DNA of 64,000 bases from Mimachlamys varia (taxonomy: Eukaryota > Mollusca > Bivalvia > Pectinida > Pectinidae): assembly GCA_947623455.1 (NCBI GenBank), contig OX392527.1, forward strand, positions 9,172,001 to 9,236,000, given 5' to 3'. Positions 24,421 to 34,507 of the stretch are shown in pieces. The notes under the pieces are model-generated. The model was not told the DNA's origin and searched no databases. It was given only the letters and a program-made list of their open reading frames with translations. Each line of letters starts with the position of its first letter. The stretch's first letter is position 1. The position numbers were made by a program, and so were the translations under genes.

Positions 24421-25260
24421 GTCATAGTTTAAGTAAAGCTCCTCGACAAATTTAGCCTCGTATGAAAACAAAAACAAGTCAGCCAAAAGTGGGACACAGT
24501 TAGTTCCCATTGGAATGCCAACATTCTGTTGGAAAATCTTTCCTCCGAAGTCAACAAAAAAATACATCTAGTCAACCAGGAATTCAATCATTTGTACTAA
24601 TCTTACTCCGTATATTTCATTCTAGCTTTTGTTGTGTTTTTCACAAAGTATGTTCCAAGATAGCTCACACTCATATATTTGTATCGTCATTCACTTTTCT
24701 TGGAAAAGAAAACTCTCATAATGAGAGACCGAAGACGTTCTTTCAGTTTGTATGTTGTATGTTAGTATACTGGGTGGAAAAAATAAAATGTTTTGATAGA
24801 CGAAATATTTCTGAGAAGGGGTGCCCAAGGTTGACCAGAAGATCCTTTGAGGTTTTGAATATCCACATCCCATTAATGCCACTTCTGGAGAATACAGTGT
24901 CACAATAAGACTGAAGCCCTGATTTAACGGTACTAAGAATGGTAGTAAGAAGTGTTGATAACGGCTTAATTGAGCAATGAGAAAAGTCAGCGATAAAACG
25001 TTGCTTACACTGTATAAGGATCCTTGTGCAGTTTAGGTATCCAATATACATGTATAGAAGAGTTATGTCAGCGTCTGTATCTTTAACAGGTACCTTGACA
25101 GATTTTAATACTGATGTATGGTTAGAAAGTATATCATCTTTCGAAAATACAAAATGACCTATCCACGGTCTGTTGTAACAACATATGTGTATAGCATTGC
25201 TGATCGAATTTGTGGACAGCGTATCCTCCAAGTAACAACGCGAAAATAAAGGAAACAAGA
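24420..25260 (-). pseudogene. PLE copy A: decayed Penelope-like reverse transcriptase
   Basis: Minus-strand relic of the family seen best at 37733-38689. The N-terminal side is open for 171 codons (25258 to 24743) and includes FSKDDILSNHTSVL, VPVKDTDADI, RFIADFSHCS, KSGLQSYCDTVFSRSGI and FKTSKDLLVNLGHP, the fingers region preceding motif A. Lower coordinates carry a frameshifted counterpart of the GIPMGTNC motif (around 24500-24520) and ADLFLFSYE. Sequence then jumps at about 24440 straight to the LNYDQHG region, so the YIDD catalytic segment is deleted. The 3' end is missing. Inactive. Confidence 0.82.
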
Positions 25261-25791
25261 ATCACAGACAGATTAGGCACGTTTACTTACGTCTGCCAAA
25301 CCGTTGGTTATTACAATGTTTATCTCTCCGCTCTATTATTGTACTGGAGATAACAACACGACAAAAACATATTTCATGTGCGTATACGTAAATTAACCAA
25401 GATCTAAATCAATTATCTCTTATTTCCGGTAAAATGAAATAACAACCCTGGAAACATGTTACCATGGAGAGCCTGTATTTACAGAGCAGTCACACAACTA
25501 ACAGGCATTGTTAAGGTTATATATAGCACCGACAGAAGGTCGATCACACAGCAGCTGTCAATCGCCAGTTTTTGTGTATGATTTCACACACTCACGTAAG
25601 TGTAAACACACATATACAGTAACAAACAACGACGATCCCGATTTTATGATCAGATGTGATTGGTAAACCTTTTATATCACACCAGAGCAACATCTTAAGT
25701 ATTATTAAAGTAACAGTGATTGACTTACTCATTATCTTCAGCTCCAACATAATAAACAAAAGGCCGCACAGATCTTTTGACATTCTTGTCA

Positions 25792-26076
25792 TTAGTACAT
25801 GAATGTATACACCCTAGACTCTATGCCGAAAGCTAAGCTAACAGTGTTTTTGTAAAGAAAGGTAAAGTTCTGGACTGGGAAGTCGATAGAGTACTCAGCA
25901 TGGAACAGCCTAGTACTAGATCGCCCCTGCTGGTCGTGTTTATAAGTACATATCCAGTCGAGGTAATCGAGTTTGCAGTGTACTTGTGGTTGAAAACAAA
26001 GGATTCGGTCAATAAACTTCTTATTATTTAATAACAGCACTTCATTGATAAAGCTGTATGTGGAATGGAGGGACAA
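25792..26076 (-). pseudogene. Strongly diverged PLE RT fragment (YIDD region)
   Basis: A 94-codon minus frame aligns by eye with residues about 158-240 of the intact frame at 37733-38689: SFINEVLLLNNKKFIDRI against RYIDDVLSINNKKFADHV, then DYLDWICTYKHDQQG against AYLDLCLNYDQHG, then IDFPVQNFTFL against FNFPIVNFPFL. The catalytic YIDD has become FINE, so it cannot be active. Divergence is greater than for the other copies, implying an older insertion or another PLE lineage. Confidence 0.7.
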
Positions 26077-26440
26077 GGTTAGGTAAGCTAATCAATAAAG
26101 CTATCCTCTAGTCAAAAAAAACTTATGCGATCTGAAGAGAGGTTTTATTTGTCTCCAATATTGCCGCCATTTTCAACAAAGATTGGGAAGATTGCAGTAC
26201 GGAAAGCTTCTTAGCTAGTATTTTGTCGCAAAATATTGGAAAAGCTGTAGGTAGCGTTACCGAGGACAACACACAATGCTAGTGTTAGCAGACATAGATA
26301 ATGGTCAGATGTTAATCGGGAAACATCTATAGATACGTGTTAGAGACGGGTGTTTTCGGAACAAGACCTATCAGTCCGCGGTCGGTATACTTACCTGTGT
26401 GTTAAAACTAGCTTTTTATATATGTTTTTCATATTTTAAT

Positions 26441-26599
26441 TCAAAAGCAAATTATTTTTGCATGACAGGTCTTTATGGCTGACTCCAATTCTGAATGATT
26501 TCTGGCGTAACTTTCATCAATACCTTTTAATGTCTGTCGTACGCCGAAGAATGCATTCGCTTGTATTTGGACACCATCGAAGCATTTGGGTTGGAATAC
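26441..26599 (-). CDS. Candidate 3'-terminal coding exon, product unknown
   Basis: On the minus strand a good acceptor (CATTTCTTACAG) is followed by 52 open codons ending in TGA. The peptide starts VFQPKCFDGVQIQANAFFGV, continues RQTLKGIDESYARNHSELES and ends AIKTCHAKIICF. Its composition (balanced, with charged and aromatic residues and no low complexity) looks more like real protein than the neighbouring frames. An internal AAAAG/GTATTG could be an alternative donor, giving an exon of about 90 bp. The frame is closed just upstream of the acceptor by TAA, as expected for an intron. It lies immediately downstream of a non-LTR C-terminus, so a transposon origin is possible. I do not recognise the protein. 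Confidence 0.35.
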   Translation of the reverse strand, partial: VFQPKCFDGVQIQANAFFGVRQTLKGIDESYARNHSELESAIKTCHAKIICF

Positions 26600-26639
26600 C
26601 TGTAAGAAATGAAGTACTTTAGTGTCTTAGCACAGTTGC

Positions 26640-27745
26640 ACGAGTGCTTACCTCCACACAAGGATTTTCTCTAATGGTGGAAGGTAGGTTGTTCCTAAGA
26701 TGAACAGCGGTTGGAAGGAAATACTTTTAGTAGGAACTAGTGTTGGTTTTGATAATAGATAACTGATTTGATTGTCGTGTTTTAGAATATGTCTTTCAGA
26801 ATTCCTTCTATGAAGTATATTAAGTAAGAGAAGGAGTATGATTATAGACCAGGTTATGACGTTTGATAATCTTGTTTTTTCCTGGGTTCTGCTTACGTGT
26901 TCCAACGTGTGTCTTCATATAACAAGTTGATACTTACCGGTTGTGTTGCTCAAGTAACTATCCTTGCTTATTCTGTGTGAATTGATTCCAAATTGATTAC
27001 AAGGAAATTTGGCAGAGAATCCTATACAACGTCAGCGTATATCCGAGTATAGGCGTAATACAAGAGAAATGTATACATTACTACGCTCAAGACGGACTTA
27101 AGTAGCACACCTTAGCCTTTCTGACACTTTCGAAATAATGCATTCTAAATGATAAGTCCAGTTTAAGTCAGAGTCGAAATATACTCTTCAATGTGTATGT
27201 GTGAAACTTGTAATATATCTGTATTGTCCATACTGACTAGTAGAATATAACTTTTGGAAACTTTCTTGCTGGTTTAGAAAGACCCTGTTTTATCTGCGTT
27301 GAGCCTAACCAGCCATGGTTTGGCCCATGTATAAATTTTAAAAAGATCGTTATTTCTTATATTGGAGTTAATTGCGTTGTCTCTTACGAGATAAAGAGTA
27401 GTGTCATCAGCAAATAATTTAATTATACTGCTAATGTCGTACATTATGTCCTTAATAAATATCAAAAACAATAAAGGCCCTAATATTGAGCCCTTGGAAC
27501 ACCAGCCGTAATTTTACTGTAATTTGAAATATTCGCCATTAAGGGTTAGGGTTAAATGTTTTCCGTTGGGCGAGAAACCATACTGGTCATATCTTAGCCA
27601 TTTTTGGAGAGATTTTGGCAAACCTTTTTTTTGAACGAAGCATTTGGGCTGGGGAACATGTTTAAAACATTGAAAAATCAATATGTAGTCTTTATTCAAC
27701 GGTTCAAATGTCAATCGAAGAAAACAAAATATGCTTCCGCACATT
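26640..27745 (-). pseudogene. Decayed non-LTR retrotransposon with FADD box
   Basis: Minus-strand LINE ORF2 remains. From high to low coordinate: a fingers/palm piece ending KITAGVP (about 27500-27540); a frameshift; then GSILGPLLFLIFIKDI and LFADDTTLY with the catalytic FADD intact (27415-27480), followed by a 65-codon open part ending WAKPWLVRLNADKTGSF. Further on, FDSDLNWTYHLECIISKVSE (about 27130-27190) is a typical thumb segment. The C-terminus at about 26640-26800 contains NNLPSTIRENP after another frameshift, matching the usual WNxLP...R end motif with W replaced by R. Multiple shifts and stops make it inactive. It resembles CR1/Jockey-type elements. Confidence 0.82.
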
Positions 27746-27749
27746 TACT

Positions 27750-28200
27750 TATAAATGAATAAAGATATTGAAATAAAATTTAGTATATTTGTATGTCGAT
27801 TCATCATGATAAAATGCAGGTCAAGTTTTGATTTGGTGACGATCTAATGATACATTTAAAAGTAAGGCTGATACAAGTTGAGACTTTTCATTATTTAGGG
27901 CATGACCCAACTTGGAACCTTGATGAACTCCAGTCAATCTTGTGTAAGATTTTCCTAAGAGTTGTCTCTTGGAAAAATTCACATAAAACACTTGCACAGG
28001 GTGAGTCTGGTGAAAACAACTATTATTAGAATGTAAGGATTTTTGCATACCACCACAAGCTTTGATCCACTAAAAGGTATTCATGATTGTCATTTGTTTA
28101 TGTGTTTTTTTTATCTATGTTTACCACTTTTAACCTAACATATTAGAACTGACTACCATCATGGTGGAAGCGGTCAATTTAAGGACTGCGATTGATGCTG
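27750..28200. other. Spacer, possible extra RT relic
   Basis: A 75-codon minus frame at 27821-28048 contains TGVHQGSKLG, which resembles motif B (GVPQGSxLG). It lies upstream of another motif B at about 27500, so it would be a second, separate insertion; the rest of the frame gives no support. Nothing else recognisable. Confidence 0.3.
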
Positions 28201-28204
28201 CGGT

Positions 28205-28312
28205 CGGGGTGTCTCCATGTAAATCTTTCCTTTGTTCCTAGTTTGCCTCTAGTTTAATCGATTTTGATTTCGGATTATGGTTTTGTTGACGCTTTGGTAC
28301 TCTTTGATTGGT
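28205..28312 (+). mobile_element. PLE 3' tail fragment
   Basis: Plus-strand match to the 3' untranslated end found after the PLE copies at 45285-45550 and 61290-61610: CTCCATGTAAATCTTTCC, then TTTAATCGATTTTGATTTCG and GGTTTTGTTGACGCTTTGGT. Only about 110 bp remain, without coding sequence, as expected for a severely 5'-truncated copy. Confidence 0.75.
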
Positions 28313-28554
28313 ATATACCCTCCATGAAAGGGGGCATATAGTGTTACCCGTGTCCGTCCCGTCGCGTCCCATAGTAAGGTAAACAGCTGTGGGCGGGGGG
28401 TATTTATGTCTCGCAGACATTACTTGTTTTTGATGAGGATCTTTGCATTATTAGAAGCTGGTGTGTACATGACATGGTTGCGATCAGATAAAATCTGAAA
28501 GTGATACACGAAGGTGCTCGAAATAGTATTATCATTTTTACAAAACAAGTGTTT

Positions 28555-28835
28555 AGGATCTGGGCCCTTCTTCATGAAACCATCCTCATGCTCAAGCATG
28601 GATTCTGTGCACAAGCCTTATTTCTTGTTATGCCTATAAATTATTTAAACAATCTAATTTTGTCAACGTTTTGGTAAACAATTGACATGAAGTCGAAAGC
28701 TGTTTTCAACATTTACAATGACTTTTTGACTCTTCGACATGATTCAGGTGAGTTTCAACTGGCTGGCGTGAGCACAGAATCCATGTTTGAGCATGAGAAC
28801 AGTTTCATGAATACGGGCCTAATACTTGGATGTGA
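28555..28835. repeat. Imperfect inverted repeat, ~65-bp arms
   Basis: Sequence at about 28555-28620 read on the minus strand (AGAATCCATGCTTGAGCATG onward) reappears on the plus strand at about 28765-28835 (AGAATCCATGTTTGAGCATG) with roughly 80% identity over 60 bases, separated by about 145 bp. Could be two copies of one short element in opposite orientation or the arms of a foldback element. Confidence 0.6.
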
Positions 28836-28839
28836 ATCA

Positions 28840-29406
28840 TTTCAACAAGAACAGTGATAGCAACGACAAAATTTAAATGTCTATGTAGTAACATAAAATG
28901 ATACATTAGAAGACATTTTGCCCCACACAGATCACGTAAGTAACATTTATGTACATGTACAATTTATATGGCTAGGCCATCATCTTAAATTTAATTAGAA
29001 TTAGTAGAAAGATAGGTTACAAGAACTTTTATTTAAAGTCGCATATGTTATGATGGAAACAACAATATAGGTGTACATTGTATGTGTAAATGGATGGTAA
29101 TTTACAGGTATATAGTAAAATAACAAAATTTATTCATCACAACATGCCGTTATTAAAGCTATTTGCACATACATGTACAGGACAAACGTAGTACAAGATA
29201 CAAAACGCTTTATTTTGTGTCTGGTGTTTTTACAAATACATGTAACATTAGCTCAGTAGAGCTATTTCTACCGCGGACAAAATTGAAATTATCAATTATG
29301 CAAGACAATACACACAGAAAGCTGTATAAGGTATACAAAACATACATCACAGTTAAAACAAATATAAACAATATGTTATTATCACAGAACTAAGATATAT
29401 ATATCA
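28840..29406. other. AT-rich spacer, no gene seen
   Basis: No recognisable motif. A 76-codon plus frame (29163-29393) has unremarkable composition and no known domain. Confidence 0.5.
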
Positions 29407-29529
29407 ATTATGGACCTTTGCTGAGGTTAATATGGTATTATACCGACCTGGTAGAACGCTCTCGGTCAATATTTTAGATTCTACCAGGTCAGTATAACAC
29501 CATATTGACCGAATCAAAGGTCCTTAATT
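29407..29529. mobile_element. Foldback (palindromic) element, 123 bp
   Basis: Left arm from ATTATGGACCTTTGCTGAGG to CCGACCTGGTAGAA and right arm from TTCTACCAGGTCAGTATAAC to GAATCAAAGGTCC are inverted copies about 50 bp long with a few mismatches, around a short loop (CGCTCTCGGTCAATATTTTA). Such long near-perfect palindromes are typical of miniature inverted-repeat or foldback elements. No coding capacity. Target duplication is not clear. Confidence 0.7.
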
Positions 29530-29747
29530 AGATGTGAAACCTGTGAGCAAAAGACTTAATTATATTTGTCCTGATAAAGAAGAATGAAATTAACATTAGC
29601 ATGCATGAGTACAAAATTATAATGACGTCACAAATGATATATTGACTCGGTGTTTCTAAAAATAGAAACATCAGGTTAATATCACAAAATATGGACCTCC
29701 ATGTGACCATATTTTAGCCAATGAGAATTAAGGAAAGTTAGACCACA

Positions 29748-29783
<36 letters not shown>

Positions 29784-30419
29784 TATATTAATGGAAAAGT
29801 GTTTATGCCGAGTGGAGCGGTGTGCTAAACTGTATACAACAGGGTGTCAGCTACAGAGTAAAACATGCAGTTTTAGTAATTTAAGAAATTGTGAGGGAAA
29901 TTACCAATACAAAAATTGATAAATTTAGTATAATAATAATAATAATAATAATATATTTCATTTGAGTGTCACACGGTGCAACTCTAGCCTGATCAGTTAA
30001 CCTCGAGATCCCAGCTTTCGTGTCGGTCAAAACAACTCTTACCACATGAGTTATTGATATTTTAAACCAGGCTACATTAAATTCATTACAAGGATTCTGG
30101 TTCCCAATCACTATCAAAGTTAGACATAAGTAAATATAATGAAATTATTAAAATGTTTAAAACTCACAGTTTGCTGCATTTGAAAGTAAATATTTAGAAA
30201 TAAATATATAGGGGCCGTGGACCAAGCTATTGGATAACCCCTACCTACAAAGAGCCTGACCACTAGATAGTGATGTAAAAGTAAAAAACAAACAAATGTA
30301 CGTGTATAACCTATGAGTTGTTGCATATAGTGCATTTACATACATGACTCTTACAGGTGTGCAACATCGACGAAAGATCGAGTAGCTTTCAACCAGCCTG
30401 CTTTCATTCGTTCCACACC
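29530..30419. other. Spacer with TA and ATA microsatellites
   Basis: Includes a (TA)n tract at 29752-29780 and an (AAT)n tract at about 29931-29954. No supportable gene. GGACC / TTAATAT text from the adjacent foldback recurs at about 29670-29700, so the mobile element may be larger than its palindrome. Confidence 0.5.
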
Positions 30420-32070
30420 TGAGCCGCCAGGTACCAGAAAGACTGTTTTGAAATGTTGTCGTGTTTACTCGCGGTTGTAATACAGAGTTAGCTTTCTTGA
30501 AATCATATTCATTATTGGACTTGTATAATTAGGTCATTCAGGTATTCGGGAGATATTTTGTGAATAATTTTAAAAACCTAATTGGCATGTCTTTTATTCT
30601 TCTGACATGAAGACATTTTCCATAAAACGTAAAGAACGTTCTTGTATCGTTTCCATCTTGCGTGTAAATGCCACGCAAGCGGACAGTAATTGAAATCGGA
30701 AAGGATAAAAAAAAAATGAAGAAAAAAAACATTTATTGTCAAAGGATTATTTGCCAATACATATCGCCTGAAATTTGTCCGGGTTGGCTTTCCTACCATT
30801 TTCACTTAAGCAAGTTAATAAATTTAGGCTTTTATCTTCAAGAAGTTTTGCCAGATCAGTGAGGTTATCACAAATATGAGTCAGGGTAGTGTCATCAGCA
30901 TAGATCGTTTAATAATATATTGAACATCAGAGGTCCAAAGATAGATCCATGTGGTCCCCCTTTTGAAATATGGTCCCACTCACTAGACACTACTCCCAGT
31001 CTGGAACACTGCCCTCTGTTACTGAAGTAACTGCTAATACATTTGGTGAAGGTTTATCTAGCCCATAGGCTCGCAGTTTCTCCAGCAGCAGTCCATGTAT
31101 ACGGAGGACAGTCGCAGGCATTGGACAAGTCCATCAGCATACTACCAACGAACTTGTGGTTGTCCAAGTTTTCAAAAGATAATGATCGCTGATCATGAAG
31201 GACCCGCTCGAATTTTTTGATATTGTTGAAAAGACACTGACAGGTCTGTAATTTTCTTTGTTAAGAGGCCGCCATTCTTTTTAAAATGGAAATCACTTTA
31301 ACCAGTTTTAGTTGATCAGGAAATCTGTCTTTGGTAATGCACACATTAACTAATTTAGATGATGGAGACCAGATAGAATTTGATTTTTTCAGACGTACCA
31401 TCCACTCCTATAGCTTTGTAACTATCAAGTTTGGATGTAATATTGTTAATGTCAGAGGGATTGGTATGACTAAAACTAAAAGTGGCAGCATTGCTATTGA
31501 AGGTTTTGATAGTACTTATACTGGTGTGAGAAGATAGGTCAACATCACCTTCCAGCTCAGTACCTTTATCACTAGCCACATTTACAAAAACAAATCGTTA
31601 AAAAAGTAGACATCCTTATGATTTGAGTACAGTAGCCCATTGTTACATTATATTTTGTTTGATAAAACAGATTTGACAGTTGACCAGAATTCCTTAGATA
31701 ACGGGCCACCACTGCAACAACGTTAAGTAAAATAGTTTCGTATGGTCTACCGTTTGAGTTTGACAACTCGGGTATGCGGAGTCTCGAGTTGATATAAACT
31801 TTACGTCTTTTTATTTTATTAAATAGCATTCGTTTTTATGTTGTTTTTTTTTTTTGTATACAGCTTTGCGTAAGAGACGTTTAAAAACCGGCGTATTTTG
31901 GTTTCGTGTATTTTAACTTTGATGGTTAGGTGTTCATCTATGCCCTCGTTAATCAAGTATTCGTGAGCCAAGTACACATTCTCCACATCATCAAAGGTGT
32001 AACCTACATTAAATGGAAGATTTGGTATGTCATTGTTAAAACGAACAGGATCGAATTCTTTGTAACTTCA
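30420..32070 (-). pseudogene. Decayed non-LTR retrotransposon, near full RT region
   Basis: The longest LINE relic. In minus orientation: a linker before the RT with NLPFNVGYTFDDVENVYLAH (about 31930-32050) and an FWSTVK-like segment; FSFSHTNPSDINNITSKLDS and YKAIGVDGTSEKI (31355-31500), the usual start of the RT domain; FKKNGG..TKKITDLSVSF (YRPVSVL equivalent, about 31250); MLMDLSNACDC for motif A (about 31130); GVVSSEWDHISKGGPHGSIF then GPLMFN for motif B (about 30930-31000); YADDTTLTHICDNLTDL for the catalytic box (about 30850-30900); SDFNYCPLAWH (30680); and a C-terminus with KISPEYLND and LQPRVNTTTF analogues (30430-30560). Each block sits in a different frame. Family: CR1/Jockey-like. 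The endonuclease is missing. Confidence 0.88.
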
Positions 32071-32299
32071 ACTTAGGGGCAGTGCCCTTTATTACAGTTA
32101 AAGCAATATTGTACCAATCATTGATGGCGTATCCGAAGTATGCACTTACGTACTTAACTACACAAAGACATTGATGCTGCACAAAATATCGTGTTAAAGA
32201 GTAAAGAAATCAATGGAAAATGGTTGTTTAGTATGTACATATATGCAAATATTGCAAAAACCTTGACCGAATATACGCAATTATAACACGCACTAAAAA

Positions 32300-34020
32300 G
32301 ATTGTTTAACAAGCATTGAGAGGTTATACACTGCAGAAAATAAAAGCTTAGTCATAAATGAAGAAAATAAAAACAGAATAACAGAAATCATAGCAAAAAC
32401 GTAACTAGACATATAGTAGATTAAAAAAAAAATAGTAAGCATACGGCGATAAATGGTTGGCACTAACAAGACAAATGACATATAGAGCAGGAACACAACT
32501 GGCCGTCCCAAGTATGCAACAGTCTTCGAAGGCTCTGAAAGTTTTCTACTTCCCTCAGTTCATTTGACAGACAGACATTCCACCCTAGGACAGCTTCTTC
32601 ATATCTAAAATATGTTTTTCCATACCTGGCTGTGTTGACTCTTAGGACTTGAACGATGTTCTTTTGCCTACAATTATATTTAACTTTATTTTTGACAATC
32701 AAATCATTTAAAAATTCTGAATCTAAGCCATTTTAATCTTTTAAAACTTCTGTACTCATAGTCTTCATGCTAACAACATGTTAAAAAGTTATATTGTTTC
32801 TGCACAGTAGAGGTAAGATGAAAATAAAACGCAGAGCTCTTTCTTGTATCTTTTACGTTTTAAGAATGTTGCTGTGTCTACTGAAAGGCTAGGAAGCAAT
32901 AAAAAAAATTTGATGAAATAAAAAATTTAAAACTGATTATTTACTTCTTTCTTTGTAAGGTTATTCATTTTCTTTGGATGCCTTTTCTACAGATGCTAGA
33001 TATATGGTCATCAAAATTTAATAGAAAGTCGATCTCCACGCTTGGCAATGTAACACCATTTTCGCAATCAAGGACCTGGTCTTAAATTGAAAAGGATGTT
33101 ATGTTTTTACAGGTCCCCCCCCCCCCATACTTATGGCCTGAAATTTGCATTGGTTGGTTTTATTCCATTTGCTGAGAAACAGTCTATTAAAACAATTACT
33201 TTATTTTTCTGGAGTGTGTTAAATATTTAAAGGACTACAAATTGCAGTCTTTAAAAAACACACACACACAAAATTATCGTTACGAAAAATGTTAAAAATC
33301 AGTGGTCCGAAAACAGGACTCCCTTCCTGGGCAGCTTTCAGTTCTGACTTTTGGGCCAAGCCTAGTCCACTGCTGATAAAACTGACTGCAGTCTTATCCA
33401 GCCTATAGGCTTGCAGCTTTCCCAATTGCAGATTTTGAATGCAGTCAAAGGCCCTGGACAGATCAATAAGAATTTCACGAATATACGTACGACCATCCAA
33501 GGCCCGAGGCCAATCTTAGATCAGGTAGACTGTCATCCAAAGCCCCTTCCGAAAGCTTCTGAGTTAGGGTTGAAGTAGATATTGAAAAAAACACAATGTT
33601 TGGTATGTACAATTGCTGGCAAGATGATAACTGGCCTGCAATTTTCTTTATTCGTCGCCCATTCTTCTTAGATATGGACATTACTTGTTGTTCCTGTTTT
33701 AAAGCTTGTTGGAACTAATGTTATGTTATACAAAGATTGGATAACTTGGACAGACAAGCTTAAAGCCTCATATCCTTGTTTTAGCATTTTGGTAGATATT
33801 CCATTTTCTCCAGTAGATTTTTGCTGTTGGCAGATATTCCATTTTCTCCAGTTGACTTTTGCTATCTTTATTAGATATACGTGTTACATATGAAGTATAG
33901 ATATGCCTTTTGAAGGACCCTTCAAGTGCCACAGGTTTCAGGTTGTTTTCAATATGAGCAATGTTTGGTTGATCAGAAATTCAAATTCGCCATCAAGCTC
34001 TTTCCCTATACCCCGGTATC
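32300..34020 (-). pseudogene. Decayed non-LTR retrotransposon, related to the 30420-32070 copy
   Basis: Minus-strand relic with NNLKPVALEGSFK and GENGIS text (about 33790-33960), FKKNGRRIKKIAGQLSS (about 33640-33680), motif A as EILIDLSRAFDC (about 33430-33475), and motif B as GSPVFGPLIFNIFRND (about 33280-33325). The catalytic FADD segment is lost. A clear C-terminus lies at 32463-32702: VNTARYGKTYFRYEEAVLGW, then NELREVENFQSLRRLLHTWD followed by CSCSICHLSC. The FRYEA..W..LP.ELR..ENF..FRRLL..WDG..C.C..C pattern is a LINE C-terminal signature. The hydrophobic frame at 32293-32511 lies in its 3' untranslated part. The 5' end meets the foldback element at 34048. Confidence 0.87.
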
Positions 34021-34047
34021 ATTTGCTATATCAGTATAATATTCAAT

Positions 34048-34507
34048 ATTTACGGTCTACACTGACATTCACTCGATAACCATTGCTCAACAGGTTATCA
34101 TTATCACCGCATAACTGTAGTCAAACACGTGATAAATTTCTATGACGTCGACAACAATACATGTGGGCGGAGCTATGCAAATCCTACAGTTTGAAACACA
34201 AATGGGTGACGTCACCAACAATAAACGTGGGCGGAGCTTGCAAATTTCATGCTGTTACATTTATTGAGCCATTCCCACGTTTATTAGTTTTGAAATGAAA
34301 TCTGTGTCTGAAGATTTGACTATAATGAACAATCTAGTTACGAACATTTCACAGAAAGATACTGTAAATATAAGGATAAACTTTCTATTTTGTTTAGGTG
34401 ATCGGGGGATAACTACAATGGAAAACGGGTAAACGGTTATTGAATTTACCCGTTTTCCATTGTAGTTATCCCCCGATAACCTAAACAAAATAGAAAGTTA
34501 ATCCTTA
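34048..34507. mobile_element. Promoter-motif foldback element, copy 1
   Basis: A 460-bp non-coding element shared with 40826-41323. It opens with GTCTACACTGACATT, then carries GTGGGCGGAGCTATGCAAAT (GC box 34165-34170 with octamer ATGCAAAT 34175-34182), a CRE palindrome TGACGTCA (34207-34214) and a second GTGGGCGGAGCT (34229-34234). It ends in a long palindrome (34371-34507) whose arms read TTTCTATTTTGTTTAGG and TTATCGGGGGATAACTACAA in inverted orientation, around a loop of about 11 bases. No open frame. It directly abuts the 5' side of the non-LTR relic ending at 34020. Confidence 0.82.

Noticed and set aside
27821..28048. Separate RT gene from TGVHQGSKLG
   Set aside because: A single ten-residue resemblance to motif B without other RT motifs; kept only as a note in the spacer entry.
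32293..32511. Hydrophobic 72-codon minus frame as a membrane protein
   Set aside because: It lies in the 3' untranslated region of a decayed non-LTR element and reflects T-rich sequence.
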